Shown here piece after piece: positions 27,246 to 35,735 of a DNA stretch of 64,000 nt. The DNA comes from Catenovulum sp052056295 (GTDB taxonomy: Bacteria > Pseudomonadota > Gammaproteobacteria > Enterobacterales > Alteromonadaceae), in assembly GCF_052056295.1 (NCBI RefSeq), contig NZ_CP182493.1:1488001-1552000 (forward strand). Direction: 5' to 3'. A program made the position numbers and the translations under genes. The notes under the pieces are model-generated. The model was not told where the DNA came from and searched no databases. It worked only from the letters and a program-made list of their open reading frames with translations. The number at the start of each line of letters is the position of its first letter. Position 1 is the stretch's first letter.

Positions 27246-28730
27246 CTAAGCAAATTTAAACCAAGTAGACTTCACATCCGCATATTGGCGCAAAGCCCAA
27301 ATAGATTTATCTTTACCCATACCAGACTGCTTCACCCCGCCAAAAGGTGCGGTAGCATCATCTTCACCCCAAGAGTTTACATGTACACTACCCGCTTTAA
27401 GTTCACGAGCTACTCTATGCGCAGTGGAAAAATCATCAGTCCACACCCCAGCAGCCAAACCAAAAGGTGTATCGTTAGCTACTTGAATCGCCTGCGCTTC
27501 AGAATCAACAGTAATAACCGACAATACTGGGCCAAATATTTCTTCACGCGCAACCGACATATCATTGGTCACGTTAGTTAAAATAGTCGGCGCGTAATAA
27601 GCACCACCTGCAATGGGCTCAATGGCTTTACCACCGGCTATTAATTCAGCACCATTGGCGACCGCTTGATCAACCTGTTTTTGCACATTAGCTAAATGAG
27701 AATGACAGAATGAAGCACCAACTCGGCTTTCGATATTAAGTGGATCTTTAGGTTGATAAACTTTAGTTTGTTCAATCACCAAAGGTAAAAAGTCATTCAA
27801 CATCGACTTATCAATAATTAACCGCGACGCTGCTGAACAAATTTGCCCTTGATTAAAAAAGATGTGGCGAGCTAAAGTTTGCGCGGCAAACTCAAGTTGT
27901 TTAGAGCTATCTAATAAAATAAACGGGCTTTTACCGCTGCACTCTAACGCAACCTTTTTTAAGTTCGATTGCGCAGCATATTGCATAATGAGTTTACCCA
28001 CTCGAGTTGAACCAGTAAAAAATACCCCGTCAACATCCATATGCAATGCTAAAGCCGAACCTGCAACTTCATCACCCGGTAAGACGTTCAACACACCTTC
28101 AGGTATGCCCGCTTCTAAAGCTAACTTGCCCAACAAAATTGCCGAATAACAAGACTGCTCAGCAGGTTTTAAAATAACAGAGTTACCAACGGCTAATGCA
28201 GGGCCTATCTTCCACGCGGCCATAATCATAGGGTAATTCCACGGCACTATTGCCGAAACCACACCTAAAGGCTCGTGAGTAATAGTACCTAAAGCACCAT
28301 CGCGCGGTGGCGCGCAATTGTCGTAAGCTTTGTCTAATGCTTCGGCAAACCAACGAATACTCGCCGCACCAACAGGAATGTCGTCAAAAACCAAGTTTTC
28401 GACTGATTTGCCCATTTCAAGAGCATCCATTAACGCCAGCTCTTGTGTATGCTGGTCAATTAAATCAGCAAATTTAAACAAAATGCTTTTGCGCTCGTTG
28501 ATGCTTTTGCCGCGCCAACGTTTGTCGTTAAAAGCTTGGCGCGCGTTACTTACTGCAATGTCGACATCCAATTGGCTGCATAACAATACAGATTGTAAAC
28601 TGCGATTATCCACAGGCGAAAACTTAGTTAATAAGTTGTCCGACTTTGGAGTATAAGCTTGTCCGTTAATAATTGAGTGTGTGTCAGGATTAAAGTCAGC
28701 TGCGAGCTGACGCCAGTCTATTTGATGCAT
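27246..28730 (-). CDS. NAD(P)-dependent aldehyde dehydrogenase (PuuC-like)
   Basis: The 494-residue cytoplasmic ALDH-superfamily enzyme has the cofactor loop IVPWNYPMIMAAWKIGPAL, the FTGSTRVGK motif, the general base Glu in ALECSGKSPFI, the catalytic Cys in FFNQGQICSAASR, EEIFGPVLSV and the C-terminal PFGGVKQSGMGKDKS. The pattern is closest to PuuC-type gamma-glutamyl-aminobutyraldehyde dehydrogenases. Other aldehydes are possible, including one from an oxidative pentose route, but no companion dehydrogenase or dehydratase genes are present here. It has no TAGTAWTACTA site upstream, so membership of the arabinan regulon is doubtful. Confidence 0.83.
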   Translation of the reverse strand: MHQIDWRQLAADFNPDTHSIINGQAYTPKSDNLLTKFSPVDNRSLQSVLLCSQLDVDIAVSNARQAFNDKRWRGKSINERKSILFKFADLIDQHTQELALMDALEMGKSVENLVFDDIPVGAASIRWFAEALDKAYDNCAPPRDGALGTITHEPLGVVSAIVPWNYPMIMAAWKIGPALAVGNSVILKPAEQSCYSAILLGKLALEAGIPEGVLNVLPGDEVAGSALALHMDVDGVFFTGSTRVGKLIMQYAAQSNLKKVALECSGKSPFILLDSSKQLEFAAQTLARHIFFNQGQICSAASRLIIDKSMLNDFLPLVIEQTKVYQPKDPLNIESRVGASFCHSHLANVQKQVDQAVANGAELIAGGKAIEPIAGGAYYAPTILTNVTNDMSVAREEIFGPVLSVITVDSEAQAIQVANDTPFGLAAGVWTDDFSTAHRVARELKAGSVHVNSWGEDDATAPFGGVKQSGMGKDKSIWALRQYADVKSTWFKFA

Positions 28731-29002
28731 AACTTACCCATATTAATGCTGGCTGTCCGTATAAAAGTTTAAGTCCGTTATTTATTATAGTTTTATAAGT
28801 ATTAATAAGATTAGTAATTTTAACAGTTTTTTAAAATATTTCTGCAAATTTAGTAAAATAACCAAGGTTCAAAAGCTATCATATTATTAAAAGGTTAAAA
28901 AGCTTATGTTTATGAGGATTTTATAAATTAACTCAGTTATATTTGCCCTCATTGCTAAACACCAAAGCACTAGAAATAAAAATTTATAATAAGGAACAAG
29001 TA

Positions 29003-29971
29003 ATGTTAAAAAAATTCTGCCTAGTAGCAGTATGCGCTGCCTTATCGGCTTGCGGGGAATCAAATAGCAACTCTAATGATAACGCTCAATACCAAGTTAT
29101 ATCCTCGTCTAGTACTTTCACGTTAAACAACTTTGCCGAAATCGCTAAATTATTAGACACAGGGGAAGTGCAACTATTTGCCTCAAATAGGCAAACCTAC
29201 ACAGACTATATTTATGACAGCAACCTAAACTTGACTGATAAAATTGAGTGGGATAGCGATAATCAGATTAGTCAACACACAGAAATAACAATTGTACGAG
29301 ACAAAAATACTACGGCTATATCTAGTCATAACATGCACTTTTTCAACGGTAATTATTTCTCGGTAATTGAAACGACTGAAGAAACCCTTTGGAATAATGC
29401 CAAAAAGCGTAATGAAGTATCTACTTCAAATGCTATATACTACGATCACAACGGCGACGAAACCTTCAACTTTATCTCTGTTCGAAATTATAACTACAAC
29501 GGTAACAATCAACTTAGTTCTATATATCGAACGGATGAACAAAACCCACAGGGTTACAAAGAATCAGAATATATTTATGCCAATCAAAAAGGCTTTTCAT
29601 CACTAAATATATACACACCCGATGGTGAACAGCTTTACCGTATACAAAGAAACTGGGACAGTTATGGACGTGTTCAAACAGAAATCGCAAATAGATTACA
29701 GCAAGGGCCTACAGTCGACTTACACTTTTTCATCTACAATAATGATATCGATTCGGTAATTCACTTTTCTATTCCAGCGGAAGATTACAAACTAAGCCAA
29801 ACGACCTTTCCAATAACAGTGCACTTAACACAATTTACTGACGTCGATAAATGTAGTGAATACGAGCTAGAAAAAATGCAATCGTTTCAAGGTATATACA
29901 GCGACTGCCGTATAAAACCTGAATCACCATCCACCGCTAGCCTACCAACAGCTGCCGAGCTAGGGCTCTAA
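29003..29971 (+). CDS. Tandem lipoprotein 1 (RHS/YD-like repeats, no VCBS-like domain)
   Basis: The 322-residue lipoprotein starts MLKKFCLVAVCAALSACG (lipobox LSAC). It is a shorter paralogue of the next three genes: it lacks their N-terminal cadherin/VCBS-like domain but keeps the central YD-repeat-like strands (YTDYIYDSNLNLTDKI). It also keeps the C-terminal signature, two Cys about eighteen residues apart (KCSEYE, DCRIK) before SLPTAAELGL. The function is unknown. It is expected to be anchored in the outer membrane. ATG 29003 with AAGGA seven bases before is preferred to an upstream in-frame ATG at 28943, which lacks a signal sequence. Confidence 0.75.
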   Translation: MLKKFCLVAVCAALSACGESNSNSNDNAQYQVISSSSTFTLNNFAEIAKLLDTGEVQLFASNRQTYTDYIYDSNLNLTDKIEWDSDNQISQHTEITIVRDKNTTAISSHNMHFFNGNYFSVIETTEETLWNNAKKRNEVSTSNAIYYDHNGDETFNFISVRNYNYNGNNQLSSIYRTDEQNPQGYKESEYIYANQKGFSSLNIYTPDGEQLYRIQRNWDSYGRVQTEIANRLQQGPTVDLHFFIYNNDIDSVIHFSIPAEDYKLSQTTFPITVHLTQFTDVDKCSEYELEKMQSFQGIYSDCRIKPESPSTASLPTAAELGL

Positions 29972-29977
29972 TTTATT

Positions 29978-29998
29978 AAGGGGGACTCTCCCCCTTTC
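29978..29998 (+). terminator. Hairpin terminator after lipoprotein 1
   Basis: AAGGGGGA, loop CTC, TCCCCCTT followed by TCC. A similar A-G/C-T hairpin follows lipoprotein 3 at 32773, so the terminator was duplicated with the genes. Confidence 0.55.
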
Positions 29999-30029
29999 CA
30001 TTCTTAAAACCCAAAATGTAACAACCTAT

Positions 30030-30058
30030 TTGACAATCAAACAAATTCGCAACAAAAT
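30030..30058 (+). promoter_or_regulatory. Predicted sigma-70 promoter of lipoproteins 2 and 3
   Basis: TTGACA (30030-30035), 17-base spacer, CAAAAT (30053-30058). The same arrangement and flanking CAAAATGCCAC recur before lipoprotein 4 at 32832, which supports function by conservation. Confidence 0.5.
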
Positions 30059-30098
30059 GCCACCGGTAGCAAATAAAAATAACAACAGGGATATTTCA

Positions 30099-31439
30099 AT
30101 GTTAAAACAGCTTATTACACTCGGCCTATTTACCACGTTAACTGCTTGTGGCGGTTCTTCTAGTAGCACCGACAACCAAACTGAAGCAAAAGACAATAAT
30201 CAAGCTGAAGCTCCATCCAATAACAATGAATTAAATATAACAGGTGATACACACGCGACTATTGTTGCCTTAAGTAAAAATAATACAATTAGCGGAAAAT
30301 TATCTAGCGGTAGTAACGCAACTTTTAATGTATTAACAAACGACTCTGGGCGTTTTGGTAAATTTTCCATAGATGCGAACGGTAGATGGACATACACAGC
30401 GCATCCTGCGAATTACAATCTATTAAAAACATACAACTTTGATAGCTTCAATGATGTATTTACTGTAACGACCAGTTATGGACAAACCCAAACTGTCACA
30501 ATTACAGTGGAAGTCAAATACCAAAGGCTAGCGCGAATAACCAAAATAAGAGTGCCATACGAGGGTAACTCGGTAGACCTTTATGTGCTTTTAGACACAC
30601 AGTCTGTTGAGCAAATGGTCGCAGAAAGTTATGAGTACACGGATTTAGAATACAAAACCGACAACAATTTAACACTTCGTACTGATTATAACTTCGAAGG
30701 TGATATTAGCTATCAATCAGAGTACATTTACAAAAAAGAAAACGGCAAAATAACGGGTTTCGACAGAAGTGTTAAATCATTTATAAATGGCGTAGGCAAC
30801 ATTTTTTACCAAAGGCTTAATTCAACATATCAATACAAGTTTTTTGATGACCTTAGTTACAGAATATCCAACTATAGTAGACAAACTAAATACTTTAACT
30901 CCTTGGGCGAGATACATAGCGAAATTAAAGTTGAAACGAGATATAAATACGCCAACTTTTATGGCAAAAAAACGGCTGTATACACAAGCTTCGACGGCGG
31001 AAATGAATATCAAAGTAGAGAATACCAATACATAAATAATGAATTGGAGTTAACCAAACAATACAGGTATCGGGAAGACGGTAGTGTGTATCGCGAATAT
31101 AGCTACCACCATGATGCATATAACCGTCAAAGTGCCTACGTGTTAGAGAACTATTTAACTAATAAGACTACAGTTCAGTTCTACGCCTACCACCCACAGA
31201 TAAATGCAATTGTTGCATTTGTAATAGAAAAAGATTCATACGAAACAAATACAGCCACAGCAACTACATTAGCAGCCCATGTTTATCAATATGATGATAC
31301 AGCTGAATGTGGCAATGTAGATAGAGTCCAAAGCGCCGTTAATGTACTGGCGACAAGCCAATGTAGAATTAAAAATGGCTTACCGCCAACAGTAGCGCTG
31401 CCTACCGCTGAAGAACTTGGTCTAACAGCATTAAATTGA
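30099..31439 (+). CDS. Tandem lipoprotein 2 (VCBS-like domain plus YD-like repeats)
   Basis: The 446-residue lipoprotein (MLKQLITLGLFTTLTACGG) has a Ser/Asn-rich linker, then one VCBS/cadherin-like beta domain (about 60-150; ISGKLSSGSNATFNVL, FGKFSIDANGRWTYTA, DVFTVTTSYGQTQTVTITV). A region of RHS/YD-like strand repeats follows (YEYTDLEYKTDNNLTLRTDY, REYSYHHDAYNRQSAY), and the C-terminal signature AECGN...QCRIKNGLPPTVALPTAEELGL. No catalytic motif is visible. A surface or periplasmic binding role is a guess. It lies 26 bases before lipoprotein 3, so they are co-transcribed. The start at 30099 gives a direct signal peptide. Confidence 0.77.
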   Translation: MLKQLITLGLFTTLTACGGSSSSTDNQTEAKDNNQAEAPSNNNELNITGDTHATIVALSKNNTISGKLSSGSNATFNVLTNDSGRFGKFSIDANGRWTYTAHPANYNLLKTYNFDSFNDVFTVTTSYGQTQTVTITVEVKYQRLARITKIRVPYEGNSVDLYVLLDTQSVEQMVAESYEYTDLEYKTDNNLTLRTDYNFEGDISYQSEYIYKKENGKITGFDRSVKSFINGVGNIFYQRLNSTYQYKFFDDLSYRISNYSRQTKYFNSLGEIHSEIKVETRYKYANFYGKKTAVYTSFDGGNEYQSREYQYINNELELTKQYRYREDGSVYREYSYHHDAYNRQSAYVLENYLTNKTTVQFYAYHPQINAIVAFVIEKDSYETNTATATTLAAHVYQYDDTAECGNVDRVQSAVNVLATSQCRIKNGLPPTVALPTAEELGLTALN

Positions 31440-31465
31440 TATAAAAAAACAACAAGGAACCCCAT

Positions 31466-32767
31466 ATGATAAAAAAACTTAGCACGCTTGCACTCATAAC
31501 TAGCCTAGTCGCTTGTGGTGGCTCATCAGATGGTGATGGCAAAAACACGGCTAATAAAGTAACCGGTGATTTATCAGTCACCTTTGATGCTTACGATGAC
31601 GATACTATTCAAGGCAAGTTAACATCAAATTCAACTGCAACTTTTGCCCCACAAAACAATCTAGCCGGTGAATTTGGTAGTTTTTCGATTGAAGCAAATG
31701 GTCAATGGGCTTACAAACCAAATAACTTCGACTTCGAGCAGGTAAAACAGCTTAACTCAGATTCAATAGAGGATAAATTTACCGTTACCACCAGCACAGG
31801 GGATCAACAACAAGTAACAGTATCAGCCCCAATTAAATATCAAAGGTTGGCTTATGCAAAAACAATGCAAGCGCCAATTAGTACAACGATTTATGACCCT
31901 GAGACAGATAGCGAGTATCAGGTAAGAGACATTTCAGCATTCCTGAACGCCGATATAGTGTTTCAAGCAACTACAAATAGCCAAGTGTATAGAGACTACG
32001 AGTACGAAAGTGATAACAATCTTACTAAATCAACACGCTACAACAGCAACAACGAAATAATGCAACAAATTGCATACAGCTATGTTAAAGACGGTGGCGA
32101 AGTGAACACTGTTGAAAGACATGTTAAAAATTACTCTACGTTTGACTCGGATTTCCTATACTTACGCGATGAAATTAAATACCTATATGTTTGGGATAAC
32201 CAAAATGCTAGATACGCTAGTTCAACGATAGACTTTACCCGTAAAGATCAATTTGGCGACTTAGTAAGTCAAACAAGTAGCTCTGAGCGATTTGAATATA
32301 ACAACGCTGGAAAACCCAGCAAAGAACTAACCACCTACCAAGGTGAGTCAGAGTACTTAGATACTGAATATAACTATTCGAATGGCTTACTATACAAACG
32401 TTACCGATATTTAAACAACGGTAGTATTGATTTTGAATATTCGTTGTTTTATGACGAGTTCAATCGGGCACAAGCATATTTGAGGCACGACATCAGCAGA
32501 CCACATAGAGACAGTATCTACTTCTATATTTACCACGACGAGCTTCAAGCGGTTGTCTCATTTAGCGTATTAATAGATCAATTTATCCAAGGGCAGATTG
32601 TCTCAAATGTCGTAGCAACAGTTTATTTTTATGATGATGCTGCAACTTGTGGTGACATTGATAAAGCTCGTGCCAAACTGGCAACTGCGCCAATAACCAA
32701 TTGCCGAATAAAAACTGAATTACCATCTACTAGCGACCTACCAACAACCTCGGAGCTCGGACTCTAA
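31466..32767 (+). CDS. Tandem lipoprotein 3 (VCBS-like domain plus YD-like repeats)
   Basis: The 433-residue paralogue of lipoprotein 2 shows MIKKLSTLALITSLVACGG, a VCBS-like domain (IQGKLTSNSTATFAP, GEFGSFSIEANGQWAYKPN, DKFTVTTSTGDQQQVTVSA) and the conserved IKYQRLAYA junction. YD-like repeats (YRDYEYESDNNLTKSTRY) and the tail TCGDIDKA...NCRIKTELPSTSDLPTTSELGL follow. AAGGAA lies before the ATG. The divergence among copies is large enough to show an old duplication, while the signal peptide, domain junction and C-terminus are held. The function is not known. Confidence 0.77.
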   Translation: MIKKLSTLALITSLVACGGSSDGDGKNTANKVTGDLSVTFDAYDDDTIQGKLTSNSTATFAPQNNLAGEFGSFSIEANGQWAYKPNNFDFEQVKQLNSDSIEDKFTVTTSTGDQQQVTVSAPIKYQRLAYAKTMQAPISTTIYDPETDSEYQVRDISAFLNADIVFQATTNSQVYRDYEYESDNNLTKSTRYNSNNEIMQQIAYSYVKDGGEVNTVERHVKNYSTFDSDFLYLRDEIKYLYVWDNQNARYASSTIDFTRKDQFGDLVSQTSSSERFEYNNAGKPSKELTTYQGESEYLDTEYNYSNGLLYKRYRYLNNGSIDFEYSLFYDEFNRAQAYLRHDISRPHRDSIYFYIYHDELQAVVSFSVLIDQFIQGQIVSNVVATVYFYDDAATCGDIDKARAKLATAPITNCRIKTELPSTSDLPTTSELGL

Positions 32768-32772
32768 TTTTT

Positions 32773-32796
32773 AAAGGGGAGCATAGGATCCCCTTT
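32773..32796 (+). terminator. Hairpin terminator after lipoprotein 3
   Basis: AAAGGGG and CCCCTTT flank an AT-rich loop, 6 bases after the stop. It is similar to the hairpin after lipoprotein 1. Confidence 0.5.
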
Positions 32797-32831
32797 ACCC
32801 CTGCTTTAACAACAAAAAATTAACAAGAAAT

Positions 32832-32860
32832 TTGACAATTAAAATCACCTGAAACAAAAT
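32832..32860 (+). promoter_or_regulatory. Predicted sigma-70 promoter of lipoprotein 4
   Basis: TTGACA (32832-32837), 17-base spacer, CAAAAT (32855-32860), followed by GCCAC as at 30030. Confidence 0.5.
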
Positions 32861-32915
32861 GCCACAATCAATCAAATAAAATCACCAATAATCAATAAAA
32901 ACAGGGAACGTTAAC

Positions 32916-34223
32916 ATGTTAAAAATATTCTGCATATTTTTCTTGGCAATTTCCGTAGTAAGTTGCGGAGGATCTTCTACGGAAAGTAGTAAAGATCCTA
33001 CAGAAAAACAACCAACCGATTTACCAAAGATTACAGGTGTTTCTCATGTTGCAGTCATACTTGAAGTGCCAGATGTGGTAGAAGCACAACTAAAGAGCAA
33101 TATTGACGCTAACTTTACAGTTCAGTCAAATGTTGAAGGACAGTTTGGCACTTTCTCCATTCAGGCAAACGGGGTTTGGTCGTACCTACCGAACAAGTAT
33201 AACTACCAATCTTTCAAAAAACTTAACGCAGATAAAATTGAAGATGTATTTGTAGTTTCAACAACACAAGGGCTACAGCAGGAGATAAAACTTACCTCTG
33301 ATATTTATTACCAACGTCTAATCAGTAACAGCCGCATTAGACTCGAATATGATGGAGAAACGGGCCCCGTAGATATTTCTGCGATGCTTGATTATACCTG
33401 GGTCCTTGTTCAAGCAACAAATAGCGATGACTATTACACATACGAATATAAAGACTCCAACAATTTAACTAGCGTGACCAACTATACATCTGACTACCAA
33501 ATAGCGAGTGAATTCGAAAACTTGTATCACAAGAACTCCGAAGAAAAAGTAATAGGTTTTGATCGAACCTCGAAAACTTATTCGCTCAGCACTAATGACT
33601 ATTATTTGCGTAATCTACACGAATATTCATTTGATTGGGATCACGAAAATAACAGAGAAAGAGGTTCAAGTTATAGTGCCAAGACGTTCAACAGTATGGG
33701 AGAAACTATTAGTACCCAAATTCTTCACCATAGAAGACCCGTCTATAACAACGCAGGTCAATTATCTGAAGTGTATGAAAGCAACGCTAACAACCCCGAA
33801 TACTTAATTGCTCACTACACCTACAAAGATAATGCGATACCATGGCAAGTACTTGGTTTTAACGGTGAGGATTCACATGTTCGGACAACAAACCTAGTTT
33901 TCGATGAACACGGTAGAACAATAGCTAGCATATTTAAAAACCTTGGCCAGCCAGAACTCAATAGAGTAACTCTGTTTATTTATTTAAATTCTGACACCTT
34001 AGTTACATTTTCGATTTCTGAAAATGAGTTTATTAGTCAGAAAATCACCTCTAGCGTCAATGCTCACGTGCTGCAGTACAAGTTCGACCAAAACTCTATT
34101 TGTGGTGATATCGACCGAGCGACCAGTTCAACTGCATTCAATCCAGCAACAACTTGTCGAATGCTAACGACTAACCTACCCAGTACAACTGCCTTACCCT
34201 CACCGGCGGATCTGGGTTATTAA
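32916..34223 (+). CDS. Tandem lipoprotein 4 (VCBS-like domain plus YD-like repeats)
   Basis: The 435-residue paralogue starts MLKIFCIFFLAISVVSCGG (lipobox VVSC). The VCBS-like domain (VEAQLKSNIDANFTVQ, GQFGTFSIQANGVWSYLPN, DVFVVSTTQGLQQEIKL) and IYYQRLI junction are followed by YD-like strands (YYTYEYKDSNNLTSVTNY, FDEHGRTIASIFKN). The C-terminus ICGDIDRA...TCRMLTTNLPSTTALPSPADLGY is the most divergent of the set. It has its own predicted promoter. The function is unknown. A GH43 lipoprotein gene follows after 155 bases without a clear terminator. Confidence 0.77.
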   Translation: MLKIFCIFFLAISVVSCGGSSTESSKDPTEKQPTDLPKITGVSHVAVILEVPDVVEAQLKSNIDANFTVQSNVEGQFGTFSIQANGVWSYLPNKYNYQSFKKLNADKIEDVFVVSTTQGLQQEIKLTSDIYYQRLISNSRIRLEYDGETGPVDISAMLDYTWVLVQATNSDDYYTYEYKDSNNLTSVTNYTSDYQIASEFENLYHKNSEEKVIGFDRTSKTYSLSTNDYYLRNLHEYSFDWDHENNRERGSSYSAKTFNSMGETISTQILHHRRPVYNNAGQLSEVYESNANNPEYLIAHYTYKDNAIPWQVLGFNGEDSHVRTTNLVFDEHGRTIASIFKNLGQPELNRVTLFIYLNSDTLVTFSISENEFISQKITSSVNAHVLQYKFDQNSICGDIDRATSSTAFNPATTCRMLTTNLPSTTALPSPADLGY

Positions 34224-34378
34224 TATAAGCGTGAAACAACAAAGCACCTCAAATGATAGAGATAAACCAACCAACATAGTTATGAGTTATGGGTTTTGGC
34301 CTGTGCACCGTCTTATATTAATAGGCAAGAGTTCTAGCCCGAAGGCAGATTGGATAAACTCTAACAAGAAAATTTATT

Positions 34379-35443
34379 ATGAAAAAACACTTATTAATAT
34401 GCACAGGGTTAGCCACGCTATTTAGCTTAGCGCTAACTGGATGTTCAACGTTGACTAACCAAACCACCACAGAAGCTGATATGCAGGCTTATTTGCTGGT
34501 TTATTTTAAAGATGATGACCATAGTTTACACATGGCATTAAGCACGGATGGGTATTCATTTACTGACATAAACCAAGGTAAAGCTGTGATAAATGGTGGT
34601 GACATAGCCGAACAGCGCGGCATACGCGATCCACATATTTATCGTGGGCCAAATGGGCAATTTTATCTAGCTATGACCGATTTACACATTTTTGCTCAAC
34701 GCGATGGTTTGCGCGACAGCCAATGGCAAAGACCAATAGATGATTATGGCTGGGGCAACAATCGTGGTTTTGTTTTGATGAAATCAGACGATTTAATCAA
34801 TTGGTCCACCGCCAAAGTGCGCATTGATCTAACCTTCGATGGCTATAATGAAGTTGGCGCAGCTTGGGCACCACAAACAATTTACGATCAAGCTACTGGC
34901 AAAATGATGTTGTATTACACTATGCGTTTTGGCAATGGCCTTAACAAAATGTACTACTCATACGTAAACGATGAATTTAATCGTTTAACAACCGAGCCTA
35001 AATTAATATTTCAATACCAGAAAGAAGTCTCTTATATCGACGCGGACATCAGCAAAGTCGGTGATAGCTATCATATGTTTTATACACCACATGACGGCAC
35101 ACCTGGGATAAAACTCGCCAGCTCAACCAAAATCAACTCAGACTATAACTATGATCCTGCTTGGTACGACAGCGAAGCAACGACCAGTGAAGCCCCAAAT
35201 GTTTGGCAACGCATTGGCGAAAATAAATGGGTATTGATGTACGACGTTTATGGCATTCAACCGCATAACTTTGCATTTAGAGAAACCACTGACTTTGTAA
35301 CTTTTAAAGATTTAGGCCGTTTTAATGAAGGGGTAATGAAAGCAACTAACTTCAGCTCACCTAAACATGGAGCTGTTATTCATCTAACGGCAGCAGAAGC
35401 GAAAAGATTAGCTGAGCAATGGAAGTTCGATATTAAATTTTAG
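34379..35443 (+). CDS. GH43 lipoprotein, Bt3655-like arabinosidase
   Basis: The 354-residue protein has a lipoprotein signal (MKKHLLICTGLATLFSLALTGCS). GH43 acidic residues are visible in GIRDPHIYRG (base), YIDADISKVGDSYHMFY (modulator) and SEAPNVWQRIGENKWVLMYD (acid). WGNNRGFVLMKSDDLINWS is typical of the branch including Bacteroides Bt3655. It probably acts on arabinose-containing glycans at the cell surface or in the periplasm. Unlike the other GH43 genes of the locus it has no TAGTAWTACTA operator and sits in the lipoprotein/peptide block, so it may be regulated separately. A GCTAAC/GTTAGC hairpin (about 35472-35495) follows. Confidence 0.82.
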   Translation: MKKHLLICTGLATLFSLALTGCSTLTNQTTTEADMQAYLLVYFKDDDHSLHMALSTDGYSFTDINQGKAVINGGDIAEQRGIRDPHIYRGPNGQFYLAMTDLHIFAQRDGLRDSQWQRPIDDYGWGNNRGFVLMKSDDLINWSTAKVRIDLTFDGYNEVGAAWAPQTIYDQATGKMMLYYTMRFGNGLNKMYYSYVNDEFNRLTTEPKLIFQYQKEVSYIDADISKVGDSYHMFYTPHDGTPGIKLASSTKINSDYNYDPAWYDSEATTSEAPNVWQRIGENKWVLMYDVYGIQPHNFAFRETTDFVTFKDLGRFNEGVMKATNFSSPKHGAVIHLTAAEAKRLAEQWKFDIKF

Positions 35444-35735
35444 TAACAAGGTTTAAGTGGTGATTAGTGGCGGCTAACGAATAAAGGTGTTAGCTGCTCC
35501 AACATAGAATATTCAAGTCTTACCTAACCGCAACTTAGCACGGTCCCCTCATAAAAATAGTATTTCTACCAGTCGAAAAACAACTCTCGTTCAACTAGCT
35601 TTAGCTCCACTTTTGTTTATAAATTCAGCACAAATGTCAAAAAATAACATTAAATGTAAAAATTCCCCCTTGATTAATTAAATAATTAGATAGTATAGTA
35701 TTATTTAATTGAAAGGAAAAATAAGCAGAATAAGG

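Noticed and set aside
27246..28730. Assigning the aldehyde dehydrogenase to an oxidative L-arabinose pathway
   Set aside because: No arabinose dehydrogenase, lactonase or dehydratases are nearby, the isomerase route is complete, and the gene lacks the regulon operator.
35691..35711. ATAGTATAGTATTATTTAATTG before the peptide operon as an eighth GntR operator
   Set aside because: It resembles half of the site but lacks the second arm (TACTA), so it fails TNGTNNNACNA.
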